A stretch of 64,000 nucleotides of DNA from Marivita sp. (GTDB taxonomy: Bacteria; Pseudomonadota; Alphaproteobacteria; Rhodobacterales; Rhodobacteraceae), in NCBI RefSeq assembly GCF_020055675.1, contig NZ_JAIPUS010000007.1, forward strand, positions 1 to 64,000. The letters run 5' to 3'. Below the pieces are notes generated by a model, which made no database searches, was not told the DNA's origin, and saw only the letters and a program-made list of their open reading frames with translations. Numbering within the stretch: position 1 is the first letter of the stretch; each line of letters starts with the position of its first letter. The position numbers and the translations under genes are program-made. Positions 42,250 to 50,260 of the stretch are shown here, in pieces.

Positions 42250-42924
42250 ATGGATGCATCCTGGATCGACAAATTTGCGGGGCTGAGCCGCCTGCCGGAG
42301 GACATCCGGTCCGAACTCGAGGCAGGAAGCCAGATCGTGACCGTCCCGGCTGGCAAGGAAATCTTCGAGCCGGGGCAAACCGTGGACAACCTTTTGCTGC
42401 TGCTGGAAGGGACGGTGAAGGTGCAGCAACGCTCCGACACCGGACGCGAGGTGTTTCTCTATCGCGTGCATGCCGGTGAAAGCTGTGTCCTGACCACGGC
42501 TTGCATGCTGGCCTTCGAAGATTACTCTGCCGAAGGCATTTCCGAAACCGAGGTGAAAGCGGTGGCCATTCCGCGCAAGACCTTTGACACGCTCGTGGCC
42601 CGGTCGACGGTGTTCCGGGAATTCGTCTTCACCGCCTATTCTCGTCGAATCACCGACCTATTCACCCTGATCGATGACATCGTGTTCCAGCGCATGGATG
42701 TGCGGCTGGCCTCGCGGTTGCTCGAACTGGCGGACAGCACGGACACGGTGCACGCGACCCACGCGGTTCTCGGCACCGAACTGGGCACCGCGCGCGAGGT
42801 GGTCTCGCGGACCTTGTCGGAATTCCAACGCCGCGGCTGGATCGAGCAATCGCGCGGTGAGGTGCGGCTCATCGGGCACGACGGGCTGGAACGCCTGGTG
42901 AGAAGCGCACACGCGCAGGTGTGA
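42250..42924 (+). CDS. Crp/Fnr family transcription regulator with two sensor-domain cysteines
   Basis: A 224-residue regulator with an N-terminal cyclic-nucleotide-binding-like domain (residues about 10-125) and a C-terminal winged helix (recognition region LGTAREVVSRTLSEFQRRGW). It lacks the N-terminal cysteine cluster of Fnr, so it does not bind a 4Fe-4S cluster in that way. Its only cysteines, Cys79 and Cys85 in GESCVLTTACML, sit in the effector domain and suggest thiol or persulfide sensing; this is inference. I chose the ATG at 42250 (MDASWIDKFAGL); an in-frame ATG lies 14 codons upstream. It stands between a DsrE-like gene and a DUF2892 gene, both preceded by a common dyad. Confidence 0.85.
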   Translation: MDASWIDKFAGLSRLPEDIRSELEAGSQIVTVPAGKEIFEPGQTVDNLLLLLEGTVKVQQRSDTGREVFLYRVHAGESCVLTTACMLAFEDYSAEGISETEVKAVAIPRKTFDTLVARSTVFREFVFTAYSRRITDLFTLIDDIVFQRMDVRLASRLLELADSTDTVHATHAVLGTELGTAREVVSRTLSEFQRRGWIEQSRGEVRLIGHDGLERLVRSAHAQV

Positions 42925-42956
42925 TCCGCGCAAGACAAGCCCTTTCCTCCAAGTCT

Positions 42957-42969
42957 GTGACCAAGTCAC
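42957..42969 (+). promoter_or_regulatory. GTGACCAAGTCAC dyad upstream of the DUF2892 gene
   Basis: A 13-bp perfect dyad with arms GTGAC/GTCAC and centre CAA, 58 bp before the DUF2892 start. It differs by one base from the dyad at 41504-41516. The half-site TGAC/TGAT fits the DNA recognition of the Crp/Fnr superfamily, but the spacing is shorter than the usual TTGAT-N4-ATCAA. Confidence 0.65.
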
Positions 42970-43027
42970 TGAAAATTCGGGCGCTGACGTGCCATAATTC
43001 GGGTGTAGATTCTCGATGGAGGGAAAC

Positions 43028-43237
43028 ATGACTACGAATATGGGAAAAATCGACCGCGGCCTGCGACTCGGCATTGCGGTCCTGTTGCTGGTCCTCGCGC
43101 TTGGGACGAATGTGCTCGGATCCGGCATTCTGTTCTGGCTGGCCGTGATCGTCGCGGTTGTCTTCGCGGTGACGGCGTTCATCGGCAATTGCCCAGCCTA
43201 CAGCATCATCGGCGTCAAGACCTGCCGCAACGGCTGA
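43028..43237 (+). CDS. DUF2892 small membrane protein
   Basis: A 69-residue protein of the DUF2892 (YgaP membrane-domain-like) family. NMGKIDRGLRLGIAVLLLVL at the start and FIGNCPAYSIIGVKTC at the end are the family signature, with two hydrophobic segments between. In YgaP this region anchors a rhodanese domain; here it stands alone. Two cysteines lie in the C-terminal motif. GGAGGG precedes the ATG at 43028; an ATG four codons upstream would overlap that site. With the DsrE-like gene and the Crp/Fnr regulator it forms a probable sulfur-related mini-regulon. Confidence 0.82.
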   Translation: MTTNMGKIDRGLRLGIAVLLLVLALGTNVLGSGILFWLAVIVAVVFAVTAFIGNCPAYSIIGVKTCRNG

Positions 43238-43495
43238 CACGCCAAAGCCGCTTGCACAGCTCATGTGCCGCCGTCTGGCGGCGCTGAGCCTTCGTTCGGG
43301 CGAATCCCGATCGCAGGCAGACCCTGCCAGAAACCCCACACGGCATAGCCAAAACAGCGCCTAACCGTGAACGGTCGCGAACTCAAACGCGGCACGACGA
43401 CGCCCGTTGGCCTCGGCCCCGCGGCACCCGGCGCATTCACCTTGGAAGACGCCCTGTGCGGGCCCGATCCCTTTCAGGACTTTACGGAAATTCAG
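43238..43495. other. Gene-free stretch between the DUF2892 gene and tRNA-Lys
   Basis: About 260 bp. I see no convincing gene, promoter or repeat beyond small GC-rich hairpins such as CGCC/GGCG near 43275. Confidence 0.4.
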
Positions 43496-43571
43496 TGGTG
43501 AGCCGTGCAGGGTTCGAACCTGCGACCCACTGATTAAAAGTCAGTTGCTCTACCAACTGAGCTAACGGCCC
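43496..43571 (-). tRNA. tRNA-Lys (anticodon UUU)
   Basis: Read on the minus strand, GGGCCGU (5' acceptor arm) pairs with ACGGCUC. The D arm is UUAGCUCAGUUGGUAGAGCA. The anticodon arm has stem ACUGA/UCAGU with loop CUUUUAA, so the anticodon is UUU (Lys). The T arm contains GGUUCGAACC. The discriminator A and an encoded CCA end at 43496. Length with CCA is 76. It is isolated from other tRNA genes here. Confidence 0.96.
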
Positions 43572-43710
43572 ACTGTGCCGCTACCTAGAAAGACGTCGGG
43601 GGACGGTCAACCCCCAAAAGGACCCAATCCCGGCCAAACTTCACGAATTGCGCGGAGTGGCGAAGTCAACGCACTGGAAAGATGACGTCCGGGGGCGTAT
43701 ATCCGCGCTC

Positions 43711-44550
43711 ATGACGCACGATACGGCACAGGCCATCTCATTTATGAAAATGCACGGGCTCGGCAATGATTTTGTCGTGCTGGACGGGCGTGTGCAGACG
43801 GTAAAGATGACGGCAAATCTGGCACAGGCGATTGGCGACCGGCATCGCGGCGTCGGGTTTGATCAGCTCGCGATCATCGAACCGAGCGAGGGCGATGCCG
43901 CCGCCCGGCTGACGTTCTACAACGCGGACGGATCCACTGCGGGGGCTTGCGGCAATGCCACGCGATGCATCGCGCGCCACCTGATGACCGAAACAGAGCT
44001 CCCCGAATTGGTCCTGACCACCGAGCGAGGACATTTACGCGCGCGGGATGCGGGGCGCGGTCTCACCTCGGTCAATATGGGTCCACCGCAACTTGCGTGG
44101 GACAAGGTGCCACTGGCAAAGGAAACGGACACGTTGGAACTGCCAATCGACGGCGCGCCGACAGCGACCGGCATGGGCAATCCGCATTGCACCTTCTTCG
44201 TCGCCGATGCCGAAAAGGTGGACCTTGAATCGCGCGGGTTCGAGATTGAGCATCACCCGCTTTTCCCCGAGCGCACCAACGTGCAATTCGCCAGCGTGAT
44301 TGGAAATAACCATCTGCGCATGCGGGTCTGGGAGCGCGGTGTCGGCGTGACGCTTGCCTCCGGCTCATCGTCTTGTGCCACTGCTGTCGCAGCCGCGCGG
44401 CGTGGCCTGACCGGACCGCGCGTGCAGATCGACCTTGATGGCGGAACGATCGAGATTGACTGGCGCGACGACGGTGTCTGGATGACCGGGCCGACCGCCC
44501 ATGTCTTTACAGGGACACTCAGACCAGACTGGCTGGAGCAGGCGTCATGA
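43711..44550 (+). CDS. dapF: Diaminopimelate epimerase with a substituted second catalytic cysteine
   Basis: DapF converts LL- to meso-diaminopimelate for lysine and peptidoglycan synthesis. The 279-residue protein has FMKMHGLGNDFVVLD at the N-terminus and the first catalytic cysteine, Cys80, in STAGACGNATRC. The second active-site loop reads VTLASGSSSCATAVAA; the canonical loop is ACGxGACA, so the usual cysteine is Ser217, with Cys222 five residues later. This may be a lineage variant or may change the chemistry. The ATG at 43711 gives the standard N-terminus. It overlaps mtaB by ATGA (44547-44550), an order common in Rhodobacteraceae. Confidence 0.9.
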   Translation: MTHDTAQAISFMKMHGLGNDFVVLDGRVQTVKMTANLAQAIGDRHRGVGFDQLAIIEPSEGDAAARLTFYNADGSTAGACGNATRCIARHLMTETELPELVLTTERGHLRARDAGRGLTSVNMGPPQLAWDKVPLAKETDTLELPIDGAPTATGMGNPHCTFFVADAEKVDLESRGFEIEHHPLFPERTNVQFASVIGNNHLRMRVWERGVGVTLASGSSSCATAVAAARRGLTGPRVQIDLDGGTIEIDWRDDGVWMTGPTAHVFTGTLRPDWLEQAS

Positions 44551-45809
44551 CCCTGCCAAAGTTCACCACCATGGGCTGCCGCCTCAACGCCTACGAAACC
44601 GAGGCAATGAAAGACCTGGCCGGACAGGCCGGTCTGGAAAACGCCGTGGTCGTCAACACCTGCGCCGTCACCGCCGAAGCGGTGCGCAAGGCGCGGCAGG
44701 AAATTCGCAAACTGCGGCGCGAGAATCCCGAGGCGAAACTCATTGTTACCGGATGCGCCGCTCAGACCGAACCCGGCACCTTTGCCGAGATGTCCGAGGT
44801 GGACGCGGTCATCGGCAATACCGAGAAGATGACGCCGGACACATGGTCCGGCCTTGCGGCCGATTTTGTCGGCCAGACCGAAGCGGTGCAGGTCAATGAC
44901 ATCATGTCGGTGACGGAAACCGCGCAGCATCTGATCGACGGGTTCGGCACGCGCAGCCGGGCTTACGTGCAGGTACAGAACGGCTGCGATCACCGCTGCA
45001 CATTCTGCATTATCCCCTACGGCCGGGGCAATTCACGCTCCGTGCCTGCCGGCGTCATCGTGGACCAGATCAAGCGGCTGGTGGACACCGGCTTCAACGA
45101 GGTGGTGCTGACCGGCGTGGACCTGACCTCTTGGGGCGCGGACTTGCCAGCGACGCCAAAGCTGGGTGATCTCGTCATGCGCATCCTCAAGCTGGTGCCC
45201 GATCTTCCGCGCCTGAGGATCAGTTCGATCGACAGCATCGAGGTGGACGAGAACCTGATGCAGGCAATCGCCACCGAGCCGCGCCTGATGCCGCATCTGC
45301 ACCTGAGCCTGCAACACGGAGACGATCTGATCCTCAAACGCATGAAACGGCGGCATCTGCGCGACGATGCGATCCGCTTTGCCGAAGAGGCGCGCGCACT
45401 ACGGCCCGACATGACCTTTGGCGCGGACATCATCGCGGGCTTCCCGACCGAGACAGAGGCGCAGTTCGAAAACTCTCTGAGGTTGGTCGACGAGTGCGAC
45501 CTGACCTGGCTGCATGTCTTTCCCTACTCCCCGCGCAAGGGAACGCCCGCTGCGCGGATGCCGCAGGTCAATGGCAACACGATCAAATCCCGCGCCGCAC
45601 ACCTGCGCGCGAAAGGGCGGGACGCGGTGACCCGTCACCTGCACCAGCAGCAAGGCTGCGCGCATCGCGTCTTGATGGAAGCGCCGGACATGGGCCGGAC
45701 TGAGCAATTCACGGAAGTCCGCTTTGCCAGCCCCCAGCCGGTGGGCCAGATCGTCAGCACGACAATCAGCGGGCAGGAAGACCAGCACCTCGTCGCCGCG
45801 TCGATGTGA
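44547..45809 (+). CDS. mtaB: tRNA t6A37 methylthiotransferase MtaB
   Basis: A 420-residue radical-SAM methylthiotransferase that converts t6A to ms2t6A at position 37 of tRNAs. The N-terminal UPF0004 domain has FTTMGCRLNAYETEAM, VVNTCAVTAEAV and VTGCAAQTEP (the three cysteines of the auxiliary cluster). The radical-SAM cluster motif is GCDHRCTFCIIPYGRG, followed by GADIIAGFPTETEAQF. A short C-terminal TRAM-like part ends the protein. GCRLNxYE distinguishes MtaB from MiaB and RimO. It is translationally coupled to dapF. A substrate tRNA, tRNA-Lys(UUU), is encoded just upstream; lysine tRNAs carry t6A, so the proximity may be coincidental. Confidence 0.94.
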   Translation: MTLPKFTTMGCRLNAYETEAMKDLAGQAGLENAVVVNTCAVTAEAVRKARQEIRKLRRENPEAKLIVTGCAAQTEPGTFAEMSEVDAVIGNTEKMTPDTWSGLAADFVGQTEAVQVNDIMSVTETAQHLIDGFGTRSRAYVQVQNGCDHRCTFCIIPYGRGNSRSVPAGVIVDQIKRLVDTGFNEVVLTGVDLTSWGADLPATPKLGDLVMRILKLVPDLPRLRISSIDSIEVDENLMQAIATEPRLMPHLHLSLQHGDDLILKRMKRRHLRDDAIRFAEEARALRPDMTFGADIIAGFPTETEAQFENSLRLVDECDLTWLHVFPYSPRKGTPAARMPQVNGNTIKSRAAHLRAKGRDAVTRHLHQQQGCAHRVLMEAPDMGRTEQFTEVRFASPQPVGQIVSTTISGQEDQHLVAASM

Positions 45810-45925
45810 CGGCACGTGAATATCCGTGCCCGAACGCCACAGCTTGATGTGGCAAGATCATCCATGCTCGCGGCTGTCCCGCAAGATCCGTTGCGCCTGT
45901 CACTGTTTTGCGCCAGAACGCCGCA

Positions 45926-46621
45926 ATGACGGATAAATATCGCGCGCTTCTTGTCCATCTGCTCACCGCCACGGGGGCTGTTTTTGCCATGCTTGCGCTG
46001 CTCGCGGCAGCGCAGGAAAAATGGTCGATCATGTTTCTCTGGCTGGTGGTGGCATTTGCCGTCGATGGCGTGGATGGGCCCTTGGCCCGCAAATACGATG
46101 TAAAAGTGAACGCGCCACGCTTTGACGGCGTGCTGCTCGATCTGATCATCGACTATCTGACCTATGTGTTCATCCCTGCCTTTGCCCTGTTCCAATCCGG
46201 CCTTTTGCCTGGCTGGATGGGGTGGTTCGCGATCATCACGATCACCTTCGCATCGGTGATGTATTTCGCGGATTGCCGGATGAAGATGCCCGACAATTCT
46301 TTTCAGGGCTTTCCGGGCTGTTGGAACATGCTTGTCCTCGTGCTTTTCGCGATAGAGCCGAATTTCTGGGTTTCACTGGCCATCGTCGCGATCCTGTCGG
46401 TAACGATGTTCCTGCCACTGAAATTCATCCATCCCGTGCGCACCGAACGCTGGCGCACCCTGTCGCTGCCCATCGCACTTGCGTGGACCTTCTTTGCCGG
46501 CTGGGCGGCCTGGGTAGATTTCCACCCCGAAAGCTGGGCGGTTTGGGGGTTGATCGCAACGTCCGTCTACCTGGTGCTGGTCGGAATCGTGCAACAGGTG
46601 GTCCCGGCCAAGCCGTCGTGA
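45926..46621 (+). CDS. pcs: Phosphatidylcholine synthase (CDP-choline-type, Pcs)
   Basis: A 231-residue integral membrane protein of the CDP-alcohol phosphatidyltransferase family. The active-site signature reads DGVDGPLARKYDVKVNAPRF then DGVLLDLIID, matching DGxDGPxARxxxV...D...D of bacterial phosphatidylcholine synthase, which condenses choline with CDP-diacylglycerol. PVRTERWRTLSLP near the C-terminus is also typical. The ATG at 45926 (MTDKYRALLVHLL) was chosen over an in-frame TTG. Choline for this reaction is taken up from outside; the betaine operon in this window makes betaine, not choline, so the two are not obviously linked. Confidence 0.9.
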   Translation: MTDKYRALLVHLLTATGAVFAMLALLAAAQEKWSIMFLWLVVAFAVDGVDGPLARKYDVKVNAPRFDGVLLDLIIDYLTYVFIPAFALFQSGLLPGWMGWFAIITITFASVMYFADCRMKMPDNSFQGFPGCWNMLVLVLFAIEPNFWVSLAIVAILSVTMFLPLKFIHPVRTERWRTLSLPIALAWTFFAGWAAWVDFHPESWAVWGLIATSVYLVLVGIVQQVVPAKPS

Positions 46622-46622
46622 C

Positions 46623-46655
46623 CGTCCCGCGCTGTCGCGGGGCTTCGGCGGGACG
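46623..46655 (+). terminator. Hairpin after pcs
   Basis: CGTCCCGC (46623-46630) pairs with GCGGGACG (46648-46655) around a 17-base loop, starting two bases after the pcs stop. It has no T-run. It probably marks the transcript end between convergent genes. Confidence 0.6.
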
Positions 46656-46815
46656 TCATCTAGCGCCCGGGCGGGCGGAAAGGCCCGTTGCACAGCGCGC
46701 TTGTCAGCAAACTGGGCGGTGTCGTGATCGCGCCGGCGCCACACTCCGGGTCCGGGCCAGACCGGCCCCGAAACACGTGTTGGCACTGGCCCGGATCGGG
46801 GCATCGAGGGCGGGA

Positions 46816-47625
46816 TCACGCCTTTAGCCGGTAGCCGCGCCGGAAAAATGACCACGCCACGAAATTGATCGCCACCGTGCTGACAACCGCCACCACCGCG
46901 CCCAGCAGCGGGCTGCTGTCCGATACGCCGATCATGCCCCAGCGCACACCGTCGATCAGATAGAAGATCGGGTTGGCATGCGAGATATCGTTCAGAAGCG
47001 GCGGAAGCGCCTCGACCGAATAGAAGGTGCCCGACAGGAAGGCGAGCGGTGTCACGATGAAATTGGTGATCGCCGCCATCTGGTCGAACTTCTCGGCAAA
47101 AATACCGGCGACCATGCCGATCCCGGACAAAAGCGCACCCCCCACGACGACGAAAAAGAGCGCCGCCAAGGGCTGCTGCGGCACGATACCCAGAAAGACC
47201 CAGAGCGCCACTGCGATGGCAAGGGCCACCATCAACCCACGCGCGACCCCCCCGGCAAGGTAGCCGAGAACCAGCTCGCCCGCAGAGAGCGGCGGCATCA
47301 GCGTGTCGACGATATTGCCCTGGACCTTGGCCACCACGATCGAGGACGAGGTATTCGCAAAGGCGTTCTGGATCACCGTCATCATCAGGATGCCCGGCGC
47401 GATGAAGGTGGTGAAATCAACCCCCATCACATCCCCTCGGCGCGGTCCGATGGCGATGGTGAAAATCAGCATGAACAGCCCGGCCGTGACCACCGGTGCC
47501 AAAAGCGTCTGGGTCCAGACATTGAGGAACCGCAGCACCTCGCGCTGGCCCAGCGTCAGCAGGCCCAGCCAGTTTACGCGCCCGAAACGGCGCTCCTTCG
47601 CGATCATCTGCCCGGTGTTCTGCAT
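46816..47625 (-). CDS. ABC-2 type transporter permease
   Basis: A 269-residue membrane protein with six hydrophobic segments of the ABC-2 family. Family features are the amphipathic start (REVLRFLNVWTQTLLAPVV), TFIAPGILMMTVIQNAFANT, and the terminal region ITNFIVTPLAFLSGTFYSV followed by LPPLLNDISHANPIFYLIDG. It resembles YadH-type permeases. The partner ATPase is expected next to it but is not in the window (ftsE and sitB have their own partners), so it must be encoded elsewhere. It is divergent from gcrA. The substrate is unknown. Confidence 0.85.
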   Translation of the reverse strand: MQNTGQMIAKERRFGRVNWLGLLTLGQREVLRFLNVWTQTLLAPVVTAGLFMLIFTIAIGPRRGDVMGVDFTTFIAPGILMMTVIQNAFANTSSSIVVAKVQGNIVDTLMPPLSAGELVLGYLAGGVARGLMVALAIAVALWVFLGIVPQQPLAALFFVVVGGALLSGIGMVAGIFAEKFDQMAAITNFIVTPLAFLSGTFYSVEALPPLLNDISHANPIFYLIDGVRWGMIGVSDSSPLLGAVVAVVSTVAINFVAWSFFRRGYRLKA

Positions 47626-47746
47626 TCATGGCCTCTTGACGGTCTGCGCGGGTTGTAACTCTCCCGTGCATGATTAGAATAGATGCTGACTTAGAGATTT
47701 CGGGCGGCCAACGCAAACGGCCGCTTTTTTTGATGGAGGGCGAGAG

Positions 47747-48334
47747 ATGTCCTGGACCGATGAGCGTGTTGAGCTGCTCAAGAAGATGTGGAACGAAGGC
47801 CAGTCAGCGAGCCAGATTGCCAAGGAGCTGGGCAGCGTGACCCGCAATGCCGTGATCGGCAAGGTGCATCGCCTGGGCCTGTCGAACCGCGCCGGCGCGA
47901 CGCCCGCGGCGGCCAAGCCCGAGCCGAAGCCGGCCCCCAAGGCCGCGGAAGAGGCCAAGCCGAAGCCCGAGCCCAAGGAGCTGGCGGCGGAAAAGCCCGC
48001 CAAGCCAGCCGTTTCGATGGAAACGAAATCGGCGAGCCCGGCCGCAAACGCGCGCAAGCAGATCATTCCGGCGGGCCAGCCATTGCCGCCGCAGCCATCG
48101 GCGAATGAAATCAGCCCCGAAGCTTTGGCGAAGGTGAATGCTATCGAAAAGAAAGCCAAGAAACTGACCCTGATGGAGCTGACCGAGCGGACCTGCAAAT
48201 GGCCCGTCGGGGACCCGGCGACATCGGATTTCTGGTTCTGCGGGCTTCCGGTCCAGCAAGGCAAACCCTATTGCGAGGCCCATGTCGGAGTTGCCTTCCA
48301 ACCCATGTCATCGCGCCGCGACCGGCGGCGATGA
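47747..48334 (+). CDS. gcrA: Cell cycle regulator GcrA
   Basis: A 195-residue GcrA homologue. The N-terminal DNA-binding domain MSWTDERVELLKKMWNEG...SASQIAKELG and NAVIGKVHRLGLSNR is diagnostic. An Ala/Lys/Pro/Glu-rich linker (residues about 48-130) follows. The C-terminal sigma-70-interacting domain has TCKWPVGDP and FCGLPVQQGKPYCEAHV. In Caulobacter GcrA activates promoters carrying CcrM-methylated GANTC. I see no GANTC in the 120 bp before this gene, so self-control by that mark is not indicated. GGAGG precedes the ATG. A 10-bp hairpin follows its stop. Confidence 0.95.
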   Translation: MSWTDERVELLKKMWNEGQSASQIAKELGSVTRNAVIGKVHRLGLSNRAGATPAAAKPEPKPAPKAAEEAKPKPEPKELAAEKPAKPAVSMETKSASPAANARKQIIPAGQPLPPQPSANEISPEALAKVNAIEKKAKKLTLMELTERTCKWPVGDPATSDFWFCGLPVQQGKPYCEAHVGVAFQPMSSRRDRRR

Positions 48335-48337
48335 TCC

Positions 48338-48361
48338 GGGCGTCCCACGGCTGGGACGCCC
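48338..48361 (+). terminator. Hairpin after gcrA (GCGTCCCA/TGGGACGC family)
   Basis: Arms GGGCGTCCCA (48338-48347) and TGGGACGCCC (48352-48361) with loop CGGC, four bases after the stop. The core matches the palindrome at 11679-11696. No T-run follows. Confidence 0.68.
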
Positions 48362-48754
48362 TGCCAGACACGTAAGATCAATGGGTTACAGGGACGGATT
48401 TACCGTTTCTTTACCATTCCGGACCGACCGCCCGACCATATCACCGGGCGGGCGGGACCCCTAAAGGCCGCTCTGCCCACAGGGCCGAAACACGGCTCTG
48501 CGACACCCCCGGCAGAGGACTGGATTTGACTGAAGAGCCCCCGAGCAGGGGCGGTCGCAGAGCCTGCATCGCGGGGCGCGAACAGTACGAACGGAGCGAG
48601 ACTGCGCAAAAGCGCTGGCTGGTGCCGGGCATGGCCGGCACTTCAGTTGGTCCGGGTCCCACGCGCCTCTGCGCGCCGGGACGGCAGGCTGCGCCGTCAA
48701 TTCCGCGGTCGGTTCGGGCTTTCGCCGGGCGGCGCGACCGCCTATATGCAGCGC
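48362..48754 (+). other. Gene-free, strongly structured leader region of rimO
   Basis: About 390 bp between the gcrA hairpin and rimO. TTTACCGTTTCTTTACC near 48400 is AT-richer and may hold a promoter. Downstream are a 10-bp inverted repeat (48495-48504/48554-48563) enclosing a smaller hairpin, and a GTGCCGG/CCGGCAC hairpin near 48625. This could be a structured 5' leader or an unrecognised RNA; I match no known family. Confidence 0.45.
48495..48563 (+). ncRNA. Possible structured RNA element upstream of rimO
   Basis: GCTCTGCGAC (48495-48504) and GTCGCAGAGC (48554-48563) form a perfect 10-bp stem closing a 49-base interior, which itself contains GCCCC/GGGGC. The shape suggests a stable folded RNA rather than a terminator. 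No family is recognised, and I cannot tell the transcribed strand with certainty. Confidence 0.3.
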
Positions 48755-50116
48755 ATGACCCAGAACCCCCCTTCGCTTCGCCCCGATCTTGCGCCAGCCG
48801 CGCGGCTGTCCGACGCGCCCCGCGCCGGCCAGCCCACCATCGGCATGGTGTCGCTGGGGTGTCCCAAGGCGCTGGTGGACAGCGAACGCATCCTCACCCG
48901 ACTGCGCGCCGAAGGCTATGGGATCAGCCCGGATTATTCCGGCGCCGACGCGGTGATCGTGAACACCTGCGGGTTTCTCGATTCGGCCAAGGCGGAAAGC
49001 CTCGATGCGATCGGCGAGGCCCTGGTGGAAAACGGCCGCGTGATCGTCACCGGCTGCCTGGGCGCGGAGCCGGATTACATCACCGGCGCGCATCCCCGCG
49101 TGCTGGCGGTGACCGGGCCGCATCAATACGAACAAGTGCTGGACGCGGTCCACAGCGCGGTGCCGCCTGCGCCGGATCCCTTTGTCGACCTGCTGCCCGC
49201 TTCGGGCGTGTCGCTGACGCCGCGTCATTACAGCTATCTGAAGATTTCCGAGGGCTGCAATCACAAGTGCAAGTTCTGCATCATCCCGGACATGCGCGGC
49301 AGGCTCACGTCGCGGCCCCCGCGTGCGGTGCTGCGCGAGGCGGAAAAACTGGTCGCAAGCGGCGTGCGAGAGCTTCTGGTGATTTCACAGGACACCTCGG
49401 CCTATGGCACGGACTGGACCGACCGGGAGGAGAAGTTTCCGATCCTGTCGCTGGCCCGTGACCTGGGGTCCCTGGGCGCCTGGGTGCGGATGCATTACGT
49501 CTACCCCTACCCGCATGTGCGCGATCTGGTGCCGCTGATGGCCGAGGGGCTGGTATTGCCCTATCTGGACATCCCGTTCCAGCATGCGCATCCCGAGACG
49601 CTCAAGCGCATGGCACGGCCCGCCGCCGCCGCGCGGACGCTGGACGAGATCGCGGCTTGGCGCGAGATCTGCCCCGACATCACCCTGCGGTCCACCTTTA
49701 TCGTCGGCTATCCCGGCGAGACCGAGGCCGAGTTCCAGACGCTGCTGGACTGGATGGACGCGGCGCAGCTGGACCGGGTCGGGTGTTTCCAGTACGAGAA
49801 TGTCGCCGGCGCCCGGTCGAACGCCTTGCCGGATCATGTCCCCGAGGCGGTCAAGCAGGAGCGTTGGGACCGGTTCATGGAAAAAGCGCAGGCGATTTCC
49901 GAGGCCAAGCTGGCCGCGAAGGTCGGGCGGCGGATGGATGTGATCATCGACGATATCGACGCCGACGGCATCGCCACCTGCCGCACCAAGGCCGATGCGC
50001 CCGAGATCGATGGCAACCTGTTCATCGATGAGGGGACCGAAGGCCTGAGCGTCGGCGAGATAGTGTCGGTCGAGGTGGACGAGGCCGGGGAATACGATCT
50101 CTGGGGGCGTCTTTGA
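48755..50116 (+). CDS. rimO: Ribosomal protein S12 methylthiotransferase RimO
   Basis: A 453-residue radical-SAM enzyme that methylthiolates an aspartate of ribosomal protein S12. The N-terminal UPF0004 domain has [34 protein letters not shown] and VTGCLGAEP. The radical-SAM motif is [33 protein letters not shown] and a C-terminal TRAM domain ([16 protein letters not shown]) complete it. SLGCPKxxVDSE separates RimO from MiaB and MtaB. I prefer the ATG at 48755 ([14 protein letters not shown]); another is three codons earlier. Confidence 0.95.
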   Translation: MTQNPPSLRPDLAPAARLSDAPRAGQPTIGMVSLGCPKALVDSERILTRLRAEGYGISPDYSGADAVIVNTCGFLDSAKAESLDAIGEALVENGRVIVTGCLGAEPDYITGAHPRVLAVTGPHQYEQVLDAVHSAVPPAPDPFVDLLPASGVSLTPRHYSYLKISEGCNHKCKFCIIPDMRGRLTSRPPRAVLREAEKLVASGVRELLVISQDTSAYGTDWTDREEKFPILSLARDLGSLGAWVRMHYVYPYPHVRDLVPLMAEGLVLPYLDIPFQHAHPETLKRMARPAAAARTLDEIAAWREICPDITLRSTFIVGYPGETEAEFQTLLDWMDAAQLDRVGCFQYENVAGARSNALPDHVPEAVKQERWDRFMEKAQAISEAKLAAKVGRRMDVIIDDIDADGIATCRTKADAPEIDGNLFIDEGTEGLSVGEIVSVEVDEAGEYDLWGRL

Positions 50117-50123
50117 GGATCGG

Positions 50124-50167
50124 ATCAGGCTGCGCCTGATGCGACCGCTTGGGGGCTCTGCCCCCAA
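50124..50167 (+). terminator. Tandem hairpins after rimO, including a GGGGGC-N3-GCCCCC element
   Basis: ATCAGGC/GCCTGAT (50124-50140) is followed by TTGGGGGC/GCCCCCAA (50149-50167, loop TCT) and then CCCCCGGGATATTTT. I recall this GGGGGCTCTGCCCCC...GGGATATTTT block as a frequent Rhodobacterales intergenic element. Here it probably acts as a terminator for rimO. Confidence 0.72.
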
Positions 50168-50260
50168 ACCCCCGGGATATTTTCCAACCAGAGAAGACCC
50201 GGACCGCAGCGGAAACCCGCCATGCCTTGCCGCGCCCGGCGCGCGGGTTACCTTTCGGGC

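Noticed and set aside
42957-42969. Classical Fnr site before the DUF2892 gene
   Set aside because: The dyad has only three bases between its arms and does not match TTGAT-N4-ATCAA, so it is better treated as a site for the local Crp/Fnr regulator.
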